Below, in pieces: positions 46,848 to 55,181 of a stretch of 64,000 nucleotides of DNA. Both the position numbers and the translations under genes were made by a program. The DNA comes from Aerococcus urinae (GTDB taxonomy: Bacteria > Bacillota > Bacilli > Lactobacillales > Aerococcaceae). Under the pieces are notes generated by a model. The model saw only the letters and a list, made by a program, of their open reading frames with translations, searched no databases and had not been told where the DNA came from. Within the stretch, counting starts at the first letter, position 1. Each line of letters begins with the position of its first letter. The stretch covers positions 1,426,001-1,490,000 of the forward strand of contig NZ_CP014161.1 of the NCBI RefSeq assembly GCF_001543175.1. Reading direction: 5' to 3'.

Positions 46848-48104
46848 TTAAATGTCTAAGCCAATTTCAAATTCACGTGGTTTCTTCTTGAAGAGGTATT
46901 CCCCGTTGCGAACCGAAGCCAGGCATTCTACCCGGTTACGGACCGCTTCAAATGGACTTGGCGCATCTAAAACGATGAAGTTAGCTGGTTTATCAGCTGC
47001 TAGGCCATATTGGTCTTCGATATGAAGGGTTTTAGCCCCATTATAGGTAATTAAATCCAAGACCCGTTCAAAGTCTTCGTCAGACATGATTTGAGCAGCA
47101 TGGATTCCATTATCTAAGATATTCATCATGTTCCCATTTCCTGCTGGATACCAGGGATCGACAATGGAGTCTTGCCCAAAGGAAACATTAATATCATTGT
47201 GGAAAAATTCCGCTACCCGGGTTAAGCCACGACGTTTTGGATAGGAGTCTGACCGACCTTGTAGGTACATATTTTCCGTTGGTTGGGAGGTAAAGTTCAT
47301 CTTCGATTGTTGGAAGAGTTGCATGAGACGGAAGAAATAAGCGTCATCTGCCGAACCTAGGGAACAGGTATGGCTAGCCGTTGTTTTTGGTCCATAACCT
47401 TCTGTTAAGACCAAGGCATTGAGTAATTGAACGAAGCGAGACTCAGGGTCGTCGGTTTCGTCACAGTGGACGTCAATCAACTTGTCATATTTCATGGCTA
47501 ATTCCACAATTTTGTGGATGGATTTTTCGCCGAGTTCTCGCGACCATTCGAAGTGAGGAATCCCACCTAAAACATCGGCCCCCATTTTCAAGGCTTCTTC
47601 CATCAATTCTAAACCTTGACCATTACCATCTTTATAGGCAAAGACCCCTTCTTGAGGGAAGGCAACTACTTGGATGGTGACCTTATCTTTTAATTCATCA
47701 CGGACTTCTAACATGGCTTCAATATTTTTTAGTTCAGGATCGGTACAGTCCGTTTGGGCCCGAATATATTGGGTCCCATATGCCATCACGTCGCGGACTG
47801 CTTGGTACATCCGTTCCTTAGCTTCTTTTTTGCTTTGCCCGAGTTTAATGTGAGACCAGCGAGCAATCCCTTCATAGAGGGTCCCGGTCGCATTTTCAGA
47901 GTTATCAGCTTTTCCGGTGAAATAGTAGTCTAAGTGCAGGTGAGAATCAACATAAGGTGGGATAACTAACTTGCCCCCTAAGTCAATCACTTCATCCGCT
48001 TCACCTAAATCCTTACCAAAAGCAGTAAATTTGCCGTCTTCAACCATGAATTCATTGGCATCTGCTTGCTTATAAATTACTGCATTAGTAAATTTTTTCT
48101 TCAT
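46848..48104 (-). CDS. Cytosine-deaminase-like amidohydrolase
   Basis: A 418-aa metal-dependent hydrolase aligning by eye with E. coli CodA. The shared blocks are DSHLHLDYY (HxH metal ligands), GTLYEGIARW, VVAFPQEGVFAY, GGIPHFEWSRELG, DVHCDETDDPESRF, ASHTCSLGS and PKRRGLTRV. The active-site loop reads FGQDSIVDPWYP where CodA has GHDDVFDPWYP. The metal Asp is kept but the next residue, which contacts the base, is Ser, so the substrate may be another pyrimidine, isoguanine or a creatinine-like ring. GGAGG lies upstream. Confidence 0.82.
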   Translation of the reverse strand: MKKKFTNAVIYKQADANEFMVEDGKFTAFGKDLGEADEVIDLGGKLVIPPYVDSHLHLDYYFTGKADNSENATGTLYEGIARWSHIKLGQSKKEAKERMYQAVRDVMAYGTQYIRAQTDCTDPELKNIEAMLEVRDELKDKVTIQVVAFPQEGVFAYKDGNGQGLELMEEALKMGADVLGGIPHFEWSRELGEKSIHKIVELAMKYDKLIDVHCDETDDPESRFVQLLNALVLTEGYGPKTTASHTCSLGSADDAYFFRLMQLFQQSKMNFTSQPTENMYLQGRSDSYPKRRGLTRVAEFFHNDINVSFGQDSIVDPWYPAGNGNMMNILDNGIHAAQIMSDEDFERVLDLITYNGAKTLHIEDQYGLAADKPANFIVLDAPSPFEAVRNRVECLASVRNGEYLFKKKPREFEIGLDI

Positions 48105-48209
48105 AGCATAACCTCCATTAATTTAATCGTTACACTTCCATCCTACTCTATTTTCACTTTTTTTAAAAGTTTATTATCACAAGCTGGCCTATACTGGTCC
48201 ATTTATTGC

Positions 48210-49211
48210 TTAAAAATCTTGTAGATCAATAATGGTCCGCCCCATATGTTTACCTGCTTTTAAGGCCTCAACTGTCGCTTCAATTTGGTTTAAGCCTACA
48301 CTATCATAGGTCAATACATCAACCACCTTCCAGTCACTGGCGAGTTTATTCCATAATTCCTGCCGGTAATGGATATCGAGTTCTTGGCTGTTAATTCCTA
48401 GCAAGTTGACCCCTCTAAGAATCAAGGGGAGAACAGTGGTCTCTAGCTGATTACCACCAGCATTTCCACACAGGGTCATCGAACCCCACTCACGAATAAA
48501 GGTCATGGCTTGGGCAGCTACTTGACCACCGACTGTATCTAAGACAAAGTCAAAGCGGCGTTTGTTCAAGGGTTTGTTTCCTTCTAAATCCGCTGGCCAG
48601 ATGACCTGATTAGCTCCTAAGCTTTTGACTAGTTGCTCTTGGTAATCTTTCCTTATCAAAGCACTAATCTTTTTAAAACCTAGTTTATGCAAAATAGCTA
48701 GGGCGATACTGCCTACCCCACCACTAGCGCCGGTCACCAATATTTCAGGCTGCTGGTCTACTGTCATACCGTGCTTCAATAGACTATCGACCGAATAAGC
48801 AGCAGTTAGTCCAGCCGTCCCATAGATCATGGCTTCTTTTTCACTCAATCCCTCTGGCAGAGTCACTAACCACTCATAGGGCACTTTGAGGTATTGGCTA
48901 TAACCGCCGTTATGGGTCACTCCCGCTTGTGAACAGGTATTAATCACTTTTTGCCCAATTTCAGCCTCAGGATGACTTGACTCAACAATTTCCCCGCTGG
49001 CATCGATCCCAGGAATGAGTGGATAGGAACGGATCACGCCTCCCTGGTGCTGAGTGGCTAGCATATCCTTATAATTCATCGATGAATAAGCCAGCTTGAC
49101 GATCGTGTCGCCCTCATCTACTGACTGATTTCCCAATTGGTAATCTTCTAAAGCATAAGAGGTTTCGTCGCCATCGCTACGCACAACAACAGCTTTAAAA
49201 GTCTCCTTCAT
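48210..49211 (-). CDS. YhdH/AcuI-type quinone or acrylyl-CoA oxidoreductase
   Basis: A zinc-free medium-chain dehydrogenase of 333 aa: SSMNYKDMLATQHQGGVIR in parts (SMNYKD), PGIDASGEIVES, VTGASGGVGSIALAIL in part (nucleotide fold) and VLDTVGG. The closest families are YhdH/YhfP and AcuI, which reduce quinones or acryloyl-CoA with NADPH. GGAGG stands six bases before the ATG. It ends in a terminator that also closes the hydroxyacid dehydrogenase repeat region on the same strand. Confidence 0.85.
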   Translation of the reverse strand: MKETFKAVVVRSDGDETSYALEDYQLGNQSVDEGDTIVKLAYSSMNYKDMLATQHQGGVIRSYPLIPGIDASGEIVESSHPEAEIGQKVINTCSQAGVTHNGGYSQYLKVPYEWLVTLPEGLSEKEAMIYGTAGLTAAYSVDSLLKHGMTVDQQPEILVTGASGGVGSIALAILHKLGFKKISALIRKDYQEQLVKSLGANQVIWPADLEGNKPLNKRRFDFVLDTVGGQVAAQAMTFIREWGSMTLCGNAGGNQLETTVLPLILRGVNLLGINSQELDIHYRQELWNKLASDWKVVDVLTYDSVGLNQIEATVEALKAGKHMGRTIIDLQDF

Positions 49212-49310
49212 CTTAATCCCTCCATATTCTTATCGACCGCTACAATTTTCTACTTGCAGTATGTCAAGAAGGCCATTAAAAATCAAGGGAAGCGCTTACT
49301 TTTGAGTGTG

Positions 49311-49345
49311 AAAAAAGAGAGGCAGGAGCAAATGTCCTAGCCTCT
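49311..49345 (-). terminator. Terminator downstream of repeat B
   Basis: AGAGGC/GCCTCT arms with GGA/TCC pairing near the loop, and T6 on the minus strand. It ends the L-hydroxyacid dehydrogenase transcript after the repeat. Confidence 0.75.
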
Positions 49346-49360
49346 TTCTCAATATGAAGG

Positions 49361-49498
49361 TGCTTGTCGCACTCTATCAAAACGTGCTTCAAGCACAGAG
49401 CAAGCGTCCTCTTCAGAAAATGACGACAAATTCTCTGCGAGAATTCTTACCCCCTTTTCTTCCAGAGGTCTTGCTCTTTGGTGTGCTTGTCGCACTCT
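49361..49498 (-). repeat. Structured intergenic repeat, copy B
   Basis: About 138 bp between AGAGTGCGACA boxes at both ends (49488-49498 and 49365-49375). It lies in sense orientation 4 bp after the stop of the dehydrogenase and before a terminator. The central hairpin is AGAATTCTC/AGAGAATT; the distal part reads GGACGC...GAAGCACGTTTTGA, shared with copies A and C. Confidence 0.65.
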
Positions 49499-49502
49499 AA
49501 TA

Positions 49503-50423
49503 TTAATCTTCGACTTTAGATTTTTCTTTGATGGTGTCGGCAGAGTTTTGTAATTTGGCAAGCTCTTCTTCGGTCAAGTCTAATTGACTTTGTTTAACAA
49601 TTCCTGCCTTACCAACGATGGCTGGGTAGGAGAGATAGGTGCCATATTCTTCACGGTAGTTAGAAACAGGTAATTCTTCATGACTATCGGAGAGAACAGC
49701 GTCGACTAAACGGTCAGCAGCTGCTGTAATCCCATAGTTGGTATATTTTTTGCCAGAGAAGACCACGTAACCGCCATCACGGGTTTCTTGGTCGACATCT
49801 TCTAAACTGAAATCGACTTTTTCTAATAGCTTGTAAATGCTTTGGCCCATGACTTTAACGGTTGACCAAGCCACAAATTGGGAGTCCCCGTGTTCCCCTA
49901 AACTGTAACCTTGGACTGATTTAGGATGAACATCAAATAATTTACCCACAGCCCGTTGTAAACGTGCGGAGTCCAATAAAGTCCCGGTTCCGATAACCTT
50001 TTCCTTGGCTAAGCCGATAACTTCTTGGTACAAGTTACAAATCGCGTCATTAGGGTTAGTAATGACAACTAAAACCCCAGAAAAGCCTGATTCTTTAATC
50101 GTTTGGCCAACTTTTTTCACTTGTTCACGGTTGTGTTTTAACTCACCGAAGCGGTCAGGGTTGTCGCCACCAATTAAGCCAATGTTCCCTAAAGCAGAAA
50201 CAATAACTTCTGCTGATTTGAGGGCTGCTTGATCATTGACATTGATTTTGACGCTGTGGTTTAAGTTACTCATGGCATCTTCAAAGTCTAAGGCATCTGC
50301 CTTCACCTTTGCTTCATTGGTATCAAATAAAGTCAATTCATCAACATGGCCATTAAGGATTAATTGATGGGCAACAGTAGACCCAACATTTCCCATTCCA
50401 AAAACTGCTACATGACGTGACAT
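49503..50423 (-). CDS. L-2-hydroxyisocaproate dehydrogenase-type enzyme (L-LDH family)
   Basis: Reduces branched 2-oxoacids, or lactate/pyruvate, with NADH. A 306-aa protein with the Rossmann motif FGMGNVGSTVAH, TNPNDAICN, GTGTLLDSARLQRAVG in parts (the substrate Arg) and GEHGDSQFVAWS (catalytic His). It matches Lactobacillus HicDH over EAKVKADALDFEDAM, SGFSGVLVVITNP and LSYPAIVG better than typical L-LDH. GGAG lies before the ATG. A structured repeat begins 4 bp after the stop. Confidence 0.88.
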   Translation of the reverse strand: MSRHVAVFGMGNVGSTVAHQLILNGHVDELTLFDTNEAKVKADALDFEDAMSNLNHSVKINVNDQAALKSAEVIVSALGNIGLIGGDNPDRFGELKHNREQVKKVGQTIKESGFSGVLVVITNPNDAICNLYQEVIGLAKEKVIGTGTLLDSARLQRAVGKLFDVHPKSVQGYSLGEHGDSQFVAWSTVKVMGQSIYKLLEKVDFSLEDVDQETRDGGYVVFSGKKYTNYGITAAADRLVDAVLSDSHEELPVSNYREEYGTYLSYPAIVGKAGIVKQSQLDLTEEELAKLQNSADTIKEKSKVED

Positions 50424-50584
50424 CCAATCACTCCTTTCATTTATTGTTACATACTATACCACACTTTTTGACTTTGAAGCGGTAAATTTTCAGAAAATTC
50501 TTTCTTTTTGTTTTTTTCTATTCTATGAATTAAAAGCCAATCTAGTATATACTGATAATTGACCATACAGGAAAGGAAAAGATC

Positions 50585-51289
50585 ATGCCTATCCCCATTA
50601 TTTACGAAGATAACCACCTGCTCATTGTTGAGAAGCCAATCAATATGCCGGTTCAAGAAGATGCTAGTGGTGACCTCGATTTACTGTCAGCACTCAAAGC
50701 ATTTATTAAGGAAAGGGACCATAAACCAGGTAATGTCTACTTGGCCCTCCTCCACCGCCTGGACCGTCCAGTGGGTGGGGTGATGGCCTTTGGAAAGACA
50801 TCCAAGGCCGCTAGTCGCTTGTCGGATGATTTTAGAAGACATAGGGTCAAGCGCGACTACCTGGCTGTGGTGCAAGACCAAAATTTGACTCTAAAAGATC
50901 AAGAAACCTGGACCGATTACCTCTACAAGAACCGTAAGAAGAACAAAGTCAGCGTGGTTAATAAAGACGACAAACGCGGTAAAAAAGCTGTCCTTGACTA
51001 TCAATTACTAAAGCAGAAAAACCAACTTGCCCTGGTCAGAGTCCGCCTTCATACCGGACGGTCTCACCAAATTCGGGTCCAATTTCAAAGCCGCCAGCAT
51101 CCACTCTGGGGTGACCAAAAATATGGTCAAAAATACAGCCACAAAGGCCAACAAATCGCGCTCTGGGCCCAACACCTAAGCCTCATCCACCCCACCAAAA
51201 AAGAAGAAATGACCTTTACCAGTACACCACCCTTCAATAAGCAGCCCTGGAATATATTTAAAGACCAGTTCACAACTGATGAAGATTGA
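50585..51289 (+). CDS. RluA-family pseudouridine synthase
   Basis: Isomerises uridine in rRNA or tRNA. A 234-aa protein with the RluA catalytic motif LLHRLDRPVGGVM (catalytic Asp) near residue 60, AVVQDQ, VRLHTGRSHQIRVQF and HPLWGDQKYG. No S4 domain, so it resembles the short RluA/YhcT group rather than RluD. GGAAAGG precedes the ATG. Converges on the nitroreductase gene across repeat C. Confidence 0.9.
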   Translation: MPIPIIYEDNHLLIVEKPINMPVQEDASGDLDLLSALKAFIKERDHKPGNVYLALLHRLDRPVGGVMAFGKTSKAASRLSDDFRRHRVKRDYLAVVQDQNLTLKDQETWTDYLYKNRKKNKVSVVNKDDKRGKKAVLDYQLLKQKNQLALVRVRLHTGRSHQIRVQFQSRQHPLWGDQKYGQKYSHKGQQIALWAQHLSLIHPTKKEEMTFTSTPPFNKQPWNIFKDQFTTDED

Positions 51290-51302
51290 TATTTCATGAC
51301 GT

Positions 51303-51333
51303 AAAAAAAGAGCACCCCAGTGATGAGGTGCTC
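51303..51333 (-). terminator. Terminator downstream of repeat C
   Basis: GAGCACC/GGTGCTC hairpin followed by T7 on the minus strand. It ends the nitroreductase transcript. Confidence 0.85.
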
Positions 51334-51344
51334 TCCTCTTATTG

Positions 51345-51478
51345 CGCTTGTCAGACTCTCTCAAACCTGCTCCATTCACAGGACGAACGTCCATTTCAAA
51401 AACTGCAACGCTCAGACTAGCTGAGCTTATGACAGTTTTCTCCAATGGTTTCATCCTCTGTTGTAACTGTCGCACTCT
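51345..51478 (-). repeat. Structured intergenic repeat, copy C
   Basis: 134 bp bounded by AGAGTGCGACA (51468-51478) and AGAGTCTGACA (51349-51359). It begins at the base after the nitroreductase stop codon, in sense orientation, and is followed by a terminator. It contains AAAACTG...CTCAG paired with CTGAG...CAGTTTT, and GGACGTTCGTCC. It shares over 40 bp with copy A near the second motif. Confidence 0.7.
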
Positions 51479-52243
51479 CTATTCAATGGGTTGGACGTTA
51501 AAGCCTTGTTTACGTAAGTCTTCGATTAATTCTTCCCGTCGACTTTGACGGAGGTTGGATTTTTTCACGACTTGTTCATAGAAGGAGTCGACCCGCCGGT
51601 TAGAGTCACGTAAATCATAGTAAGTGGTCATCTCTTGGTCATAGGTATCCATGATTTCCTTAGCATTGTCTGGATAGTGGTAGGTATCTTCAAAGATTCG
51701 CATTTCCTTAGGAATTCTAGGCTTCAATTGGGGTTCTTGATTAGGATAACCAAAGGCCAAGCCTAAGACAGGTGCCGTTAATTCGGGAAGCTGTAGAATA
51801 TCAATCATAGCCCCCATGTTATTTTGAATGCTCCCCAAAAAGACAGCTCCCATATCTAAGGATTCCACAGCATTATTCACGTTTTGCGCCATCAAGACGG
51901 CATCACTATAACCTTGTAAGAAGCGTTCTAATTGGTGGGAAGAAGCCGTATCTGCTTCATGTTCTTTAGCAATTTGAGTATTGCGATACAAATCAACAAT
52001 AAAAATCCATAGCTCAGGAGCCCGGGCAACATAGTCTTGATTACATACTTTGGCAATTTGGGCTTTCTTATCAGGATCTTTTACCCGGATAACGCTGGCA
52101 TACTGCATCCCAGTTGAAGTGGCTGTATGGATCGCTACCTCTTCTAATTGCGTAATCACTTGGTCACTAATCTGGTCTTGGGTAAATTCACGAATAGTGC
52201 GGTGGTTCAATTGTTGTTCAATCAATGAGTTTTGCTTGTTCAT
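51479..52243 (-). CDS. NADPH-dependent nitroreductase/flavin reductase (NfsA/Frp-like)
   Basis: A 254-aa FMN enzyme of the nitroreductase superfamily. NHRTIREFTQDQIS near residue 13 binds FMN. SLDMGAVFLGSIQNN lies mid-protein, followed by LTAPVLGLAFGYP, and RDSNRRVDSFYEQVV in part occurs near the C-terminus. The C-terminal part matches the NfsA/Frp group using NADPH. AGGAGG precedes the ATG. Its transcript carries repeat C as 3' UTR. Confidence 0.88.
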   Translation of the reverse strand: MNKQNSLIEQQLNHRTIREFTQDQISDQVITQLEEVAIHTATSTGMQYASVIRVKDPDKKAQIAKVCNQDYVARAPELWIFIVDLYRNTQIAKEHEADTASSHQLERFLQGYSDAVLMAQNVNNAVESLDMGAVFLGSIQNNMGAMIDILQLPELTAPVLGLAFGYPNQEPQLKPRIPKEMRIFEDTYHYPDNAKEIMDTYDQEMTTYYDLRDSNRRVDSFYEQVVKKSNLRQSRREELIEDLRKQGFNVQPIE

Positions 52244-52295
52244 CCAAAAACCTCCTTATATACTATATGGTAAAGTTTAGCAATTGGCTTAGGCC

Positions 52296-52382
52296 TTGTC
52301 CACTGAAGAAGTCTATCCGCTCACTAGTAAAATCCGGCAAGCATTAGAAAATCGCAATAAATTTTGGAAACTTCTAAAATAA
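52296..52382 (+). pseudogene. Possible gene remnant (28 codons)
   Basis: An open stretch reading STEEVYPLTSKIRQALENR in parts, then NKFWKLLK and a stop, directly upstream of the SRAP gene. It looks like a normal protein C-terminus but has no ribosome-binding site or upstream continuation (stop at 52290). It may be the tail of a deleted gene, or chance. Confidence 0.25.
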
Positions 52383-52401
52383 TCATTGAGGAGGAATCAG
52401 C

Positions 52402-53001
52402 ATGTGTGGTCGTTATGAATTTAATCAGGAAGAAGCCCTACTCAAGCACTTCTACCAACGGGCCAATGATCCCGACATCCAAACTGGGGCCCTCTACCCT
52501 GGCCAGGTTGTGCTCACCCTGAGCGCTAACCCAGATCAGTCAATCCATGCGCGCGGTATGGAGTGGGGATATGCAGGCTTTACTAAGGGGCAATTATTAA
52601 TCAATGCCCGCTCGGAAAGCATCACGGATAAGGCAACTTTTCAAGCCGATTTTCACTACCGTCGCTGTCTCTTCCCTATGTCCAGCTACTATGAGTGGAC
52701 CAAGGACAAAGAACGCTACCGTTTTTCCACTAATGACATTCTCTATGTAGGAGGCTGTTATCAAATGCCTAAGTCTGGGCAAAATCACCCCCGGGCGGTA
52801 CTGATGACCCAAGCGGCTAATGCGCTGGCTCAGGAAGTCCACCACCGCATGCCCTATTTCGTTCAAGCTAAAGATATCCGGTCTTGGCTTAATGACTATG
52901 ACTTTGCCCGCCACTATCAAAACTCTAATGCCCAACTCTTCATGGAAAAGGAGACCGATAATAAGAGCTTCCGCAATCTGACCCTCAACTTGAAAGACTA
53001 A
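52402..53001 (+). CDS. SRAP-domain protein (YedK/HMCES family)
   Basis: Crosslinks to abasic sites in single-stranded DNA. A 199-aa protein with Cys2 directly after the initiator Met (MCGRYEF), NARSES (Asn of the active site) near residue 73, YYEWTK (Glu) near 97 and HHRMPYF (His) near 153. AGGAGG precedes the ATG. Residues needed for the covalent thiazolidine link are all present. With mutY and nth it gives three base-damage functions in the window. Confidence 0.92.
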   Translation: MCGRYEFNQEEALLKHFYQRANDPDIQTGALYPGQVVLTLSANPDQSIHARGMEWGYAGFTKGQLLINARSESITDKATFQADFHYRRCLFPMSSYYEWTKDKERYRFSTNDILYVGGCYQMPKSGQNHPRAVLMTQAANALAQEVHHRMPYFVQAKDIRSWLNDYDFARHYQNSNAQLFMEKETDNKSFRNLTLNLKD

Positions 53002-53007
53002 TCAATG

Positions 53008-53064
53008 AAAAAGGCTGCACAGCCCTTCGTTTTAATTCCTAACGAAACTGTGACAGCCTTTTTT
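53008..53064. terminator. Bidirectional terminator after the SRAP gene
   Basis: AAAAAGGCTG/CAGCCTTTTT outer helix and TTCGTT/AACGAA inner helix with T-runs on both strands, between converging genes. Confidence 0.85.
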
Positions 53065-53075
53065 AATCGCTTATT

Positions 53076-54083
53076 TTAATAAGGGTTGAAGGAGAAGGTG
53101 GAACCGATATTTTCGGCTTCTGCTTCTTTGGCTAATTGACCAGCAATGGCAATGTCTAAAGCACCGATACCAATTGGTACACAGATAGTGGTTCCCTTAC
53201 GTAGGCCTGGCAAGGTTAAACGGCCTGAAGCTAATTGACCAATGGTTGCATCAATATCATCTTCATCAATAATTGACTTGGTCGCTGCATCTGCTAAAGC
53301 ACCACGGTGTAGGGCTTGGCCAATGTGGTCGACAACAATGTGGTCAGAATAGTTAATCAGGTGGTTACCAATCTCATGACCAGACCCAATTGGAATGATG
53401 ACCGTGTCGCCAGAAATGTCTTGATAGTCAAGTAAGGCTTCTTGTGACTTGGTTGCTGTAATCACAATATCGGCGTCACAGGCTTCCTTGACATCAGTCA
53501 CATAGTCAATATCACCATCCACTAAGTCTTCGTGTTCCGCGATAAATTCCTTAACGCCTTTGTCATGGTAGTGCCATAGGTTAACATGTTTAATATTAAA
53601 CCAGTCAGCAATGGCATGGAGTTGCATCGAAGCTTGCATCCCGGTACCGAAGAGGGCTAAGTTAAGGTCAGACCCTTTCTCAAAGCCTAAATACTTAATG
53701 GCAACAGCCGTTTGAGCACCAGTTCTGAGGTTAGTAATTAAGGTCCCATCCATCACTGCTTTAAAGGTCCCCAATTGAGGGTCAATTAAGAGAATGAGCC
53801 CATTAATGTAAGGATAGCCGGCTTCTTTCCGTTTGCCATCAAAACCACCGACCCATTTCAAGCCAGCCACATCTAAACCACCAATATAAGCAGGCATAGC
53901 ATTCATATAGCCTTCATATTCAGGCCAATCACTATTGTTCCCTAGGTCTAAGGTGACCTTGGTTGGGTTCTTTACCCGACGTTCCCCTACCTCTTGGAAG
54001 GTTTTTTCGACAATTTCATTCACCTTGTCCATGGTCAACATTTTCTTAATGGTTTCTTGGTCCAATAATCGTGTTTCTGTCAT
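53076..54083 (-). CDS. Ornithine cyclodeaminase/mu-crystallin family enzyme
   Basis: A 335-aa NAD(P)-dependent enzyme. GLKWVGGF near residue 75, the conserved MDGTLITNLRTGAQTAVA in parts (LRTGAQ), ALFGTGMQASMQL as Rossmann motif, IVITATKSQEALL, and PIGSGHEIGNHL near residue 230. Family members include ornithine cyclodeaminase, ketimine reductase and N-substituted amino acid dehydrogenases. proC at 20151 makes proline synthesis from ornithine conceivable but the real substrate is unknown. Monocistronic. Confidence 0.85.
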   Translation of the reverse strand: MTETRLLDQETIKKMLTMDKVNEIVEKTFQEVGERRVKNPTKVTLDLGNNSDWPEYEGYMNAMPAYIGGLDVAGLKWVGGFDGKRKEAGYPYINGLILLIDPQLGTFKAVMDGTLITNLRTGAQTAVAIKYLGFEKGSDLNLALFGTGMQASMQLHAIADWFNIKHVNLWHYHDKGVKEFIAEHEDLVDGDIDYVTDVKEACDADIVITATKSQEALLDYQDISGDTVIIPIGSGHEIGNHLINYSDHIVVDHIGQALHRGALADAATKSIIDEDDIDATIGQLASGRLTLPGLRKGTTICVPIGIGALDIAIAGQLAKEAEAENIGSTFSFNPY

Positions 54084-54147
54084 ATAACAACTTCCTTTCT
54101 ATAACAATATCCACCTATATAGTAACAATAATTCAGAAAAAAGTTAT

Positions 54148-54181
54148 AAAAAAGCCCTTGGCCAAATTCAATGGCTAAGGG
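54148..54181 (-). terminator. Terminator of the OpuC/EgtU-type ABC operon
   Basis: CCCTT-GGCCA pairs with TGGC-AAGGG; a T6 run follows on the minus strand. Confidence 0.75.
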
Positions 54182-54212
54182 TTGCGACAATTTTTGGGTT
54201 AAAACTGACCGA

Positions 54213-55181
54213 TTATTTTTCTTCTTCAGCCAGATAAGTAAAGACTTCCGAGCGATTTAAAGGACCATACACTTCCCCCTCATAGCTAATAAGCACCGCT
54301 TGCTCTTGAGCCAGGACCTGGTAGAGCTCAGTCAGCGAAGCTTGGCTATCAATCTGGGGCAGATCTTTAGCCATTTCACCAACCGCTTCTCCTTTTATCG
54401 TTGGCAAAGCCTGTAAGAGTGAAGCGACTGCAGTCGGTTCATCATTTACTAAACTCCCCTGCTTAAAGAAGTGACGGACAAATTCATTGGCTGGCTTGGC
54501 TTTAATATTTTTAGGGCTGTCGACTTGGACTAAGCGCCCGGCCTGCATGACGGCAATCCGATCTCCCAAGCGCAAGGCTTCATCCATGTCGTGGGTAACA
54601 AAGACGATAGTGGTTTGGATTTTGTGGTGGAGGTCCAGTAACAATTCCTGGAGGGCCTCCCTAGAAAGTGGGTCTAGTGCGGAAAAAGGCTCGTCCATAA
54701 GAATCAAAGGCGGTTTAGCAGCAATGGCCCGACAGATCCCCACCCGCTGCTGTTCACCCCCAGAGAGTTCGTGGGGATAACGCTGGCTGTATTTTTTAGG
54801 ATCCAAGCCGACCTGGTCGAGGAGCTCTCTGGTCCTAGCCTGCCGTTCTTTTTTAGCCATGCCAATCATTTCTGGGATGGTTTCGATATTCTCTTCCACA
54901 GTCATGGTGGGAAAGAGGGCAATATCTTGCAGGACATAGCCCATCTGCCAGCGCATTTTATTCAAGTTATAGGAACGAATATCTTGTCCCTTAAAGTAAA
55001 CCCTTCCCGCTTCGGGGCGGACTAAACCGTTAATCATTTTTAGAGTGGTGGTCTTCCCACTTCCTGATGGCCCTACGAGAACAAAGAATTCCCCGCTTGA
55101 AATAGCTAGGTTCAAGTGATCAACCACTAACTTGTCTTGGTAGATCTTGCTCACGGATTCAAAACGGATAAAATCATCCAT
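54213..55181 (-). CDS. ABC ATPase, OpuCA/EgtV type
   Basis: A 322-aa ATPase with Walker A GPSGSGKTTTLKM near residue 38, signature LSGGEQQRVGICRAIA in part, Walker B PLILMDEPFSALDP in part and the switch His in VTHDMDEAL. A C-terminal part of about 80 residues has weak similarity to a single CBS-like unit. The subfamily energises uptake of glycine betaine, carnitine, choline or ergothioneine. The start overlaps the permease stop by one base (TAATG). Confidence 0.9.
   Translation of the reverse strand: MDDFIRFESVSKIYQDKLVVDHLNLAISSGEFFVLVGPSGSGKTTTLKMINGLVRPEAGRVYFKGQDIRSYNLNKMRWQMGYVLQDIALFPTMTVEENIETIPEMIGMAKKERQARTRELLDQVGLDPKKYSQRYPHELSGGEQQRVGICRAIAAKPPLILMDEPFSALDPLSREALQELLLDLHHKIQTTIVFVTHDMDEALRLGDRIAVMQAGRLVQVDSPKNIKAKPANEFVRHFFKQGSLVNDEPTAVASLLQALPTIKGEAVGEMAKDLPQIDSQASLTELYQVLAQEQAVLISYEGEVYGPLNRSEVFTYLAEEEK

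Noticed and set aside
49280-49296. cre site upstream of the quinone oxidoreductase gene
   Set aside because: The AAGCGCTT core is present but three consensus positions are wrong.
49349-49561. 70-codon frame on the minus strand after the hydroxyacid dehydrogenase
   Set aside because: It overlaps the end of the dehydrogenase and repeat B in another frame. The repeat explains it.
51176-51475. 99-codon minus-strand frame
   Set aside because: It is antisense to the pseudouridine synthase gene and crosses the terminator and repeat C.
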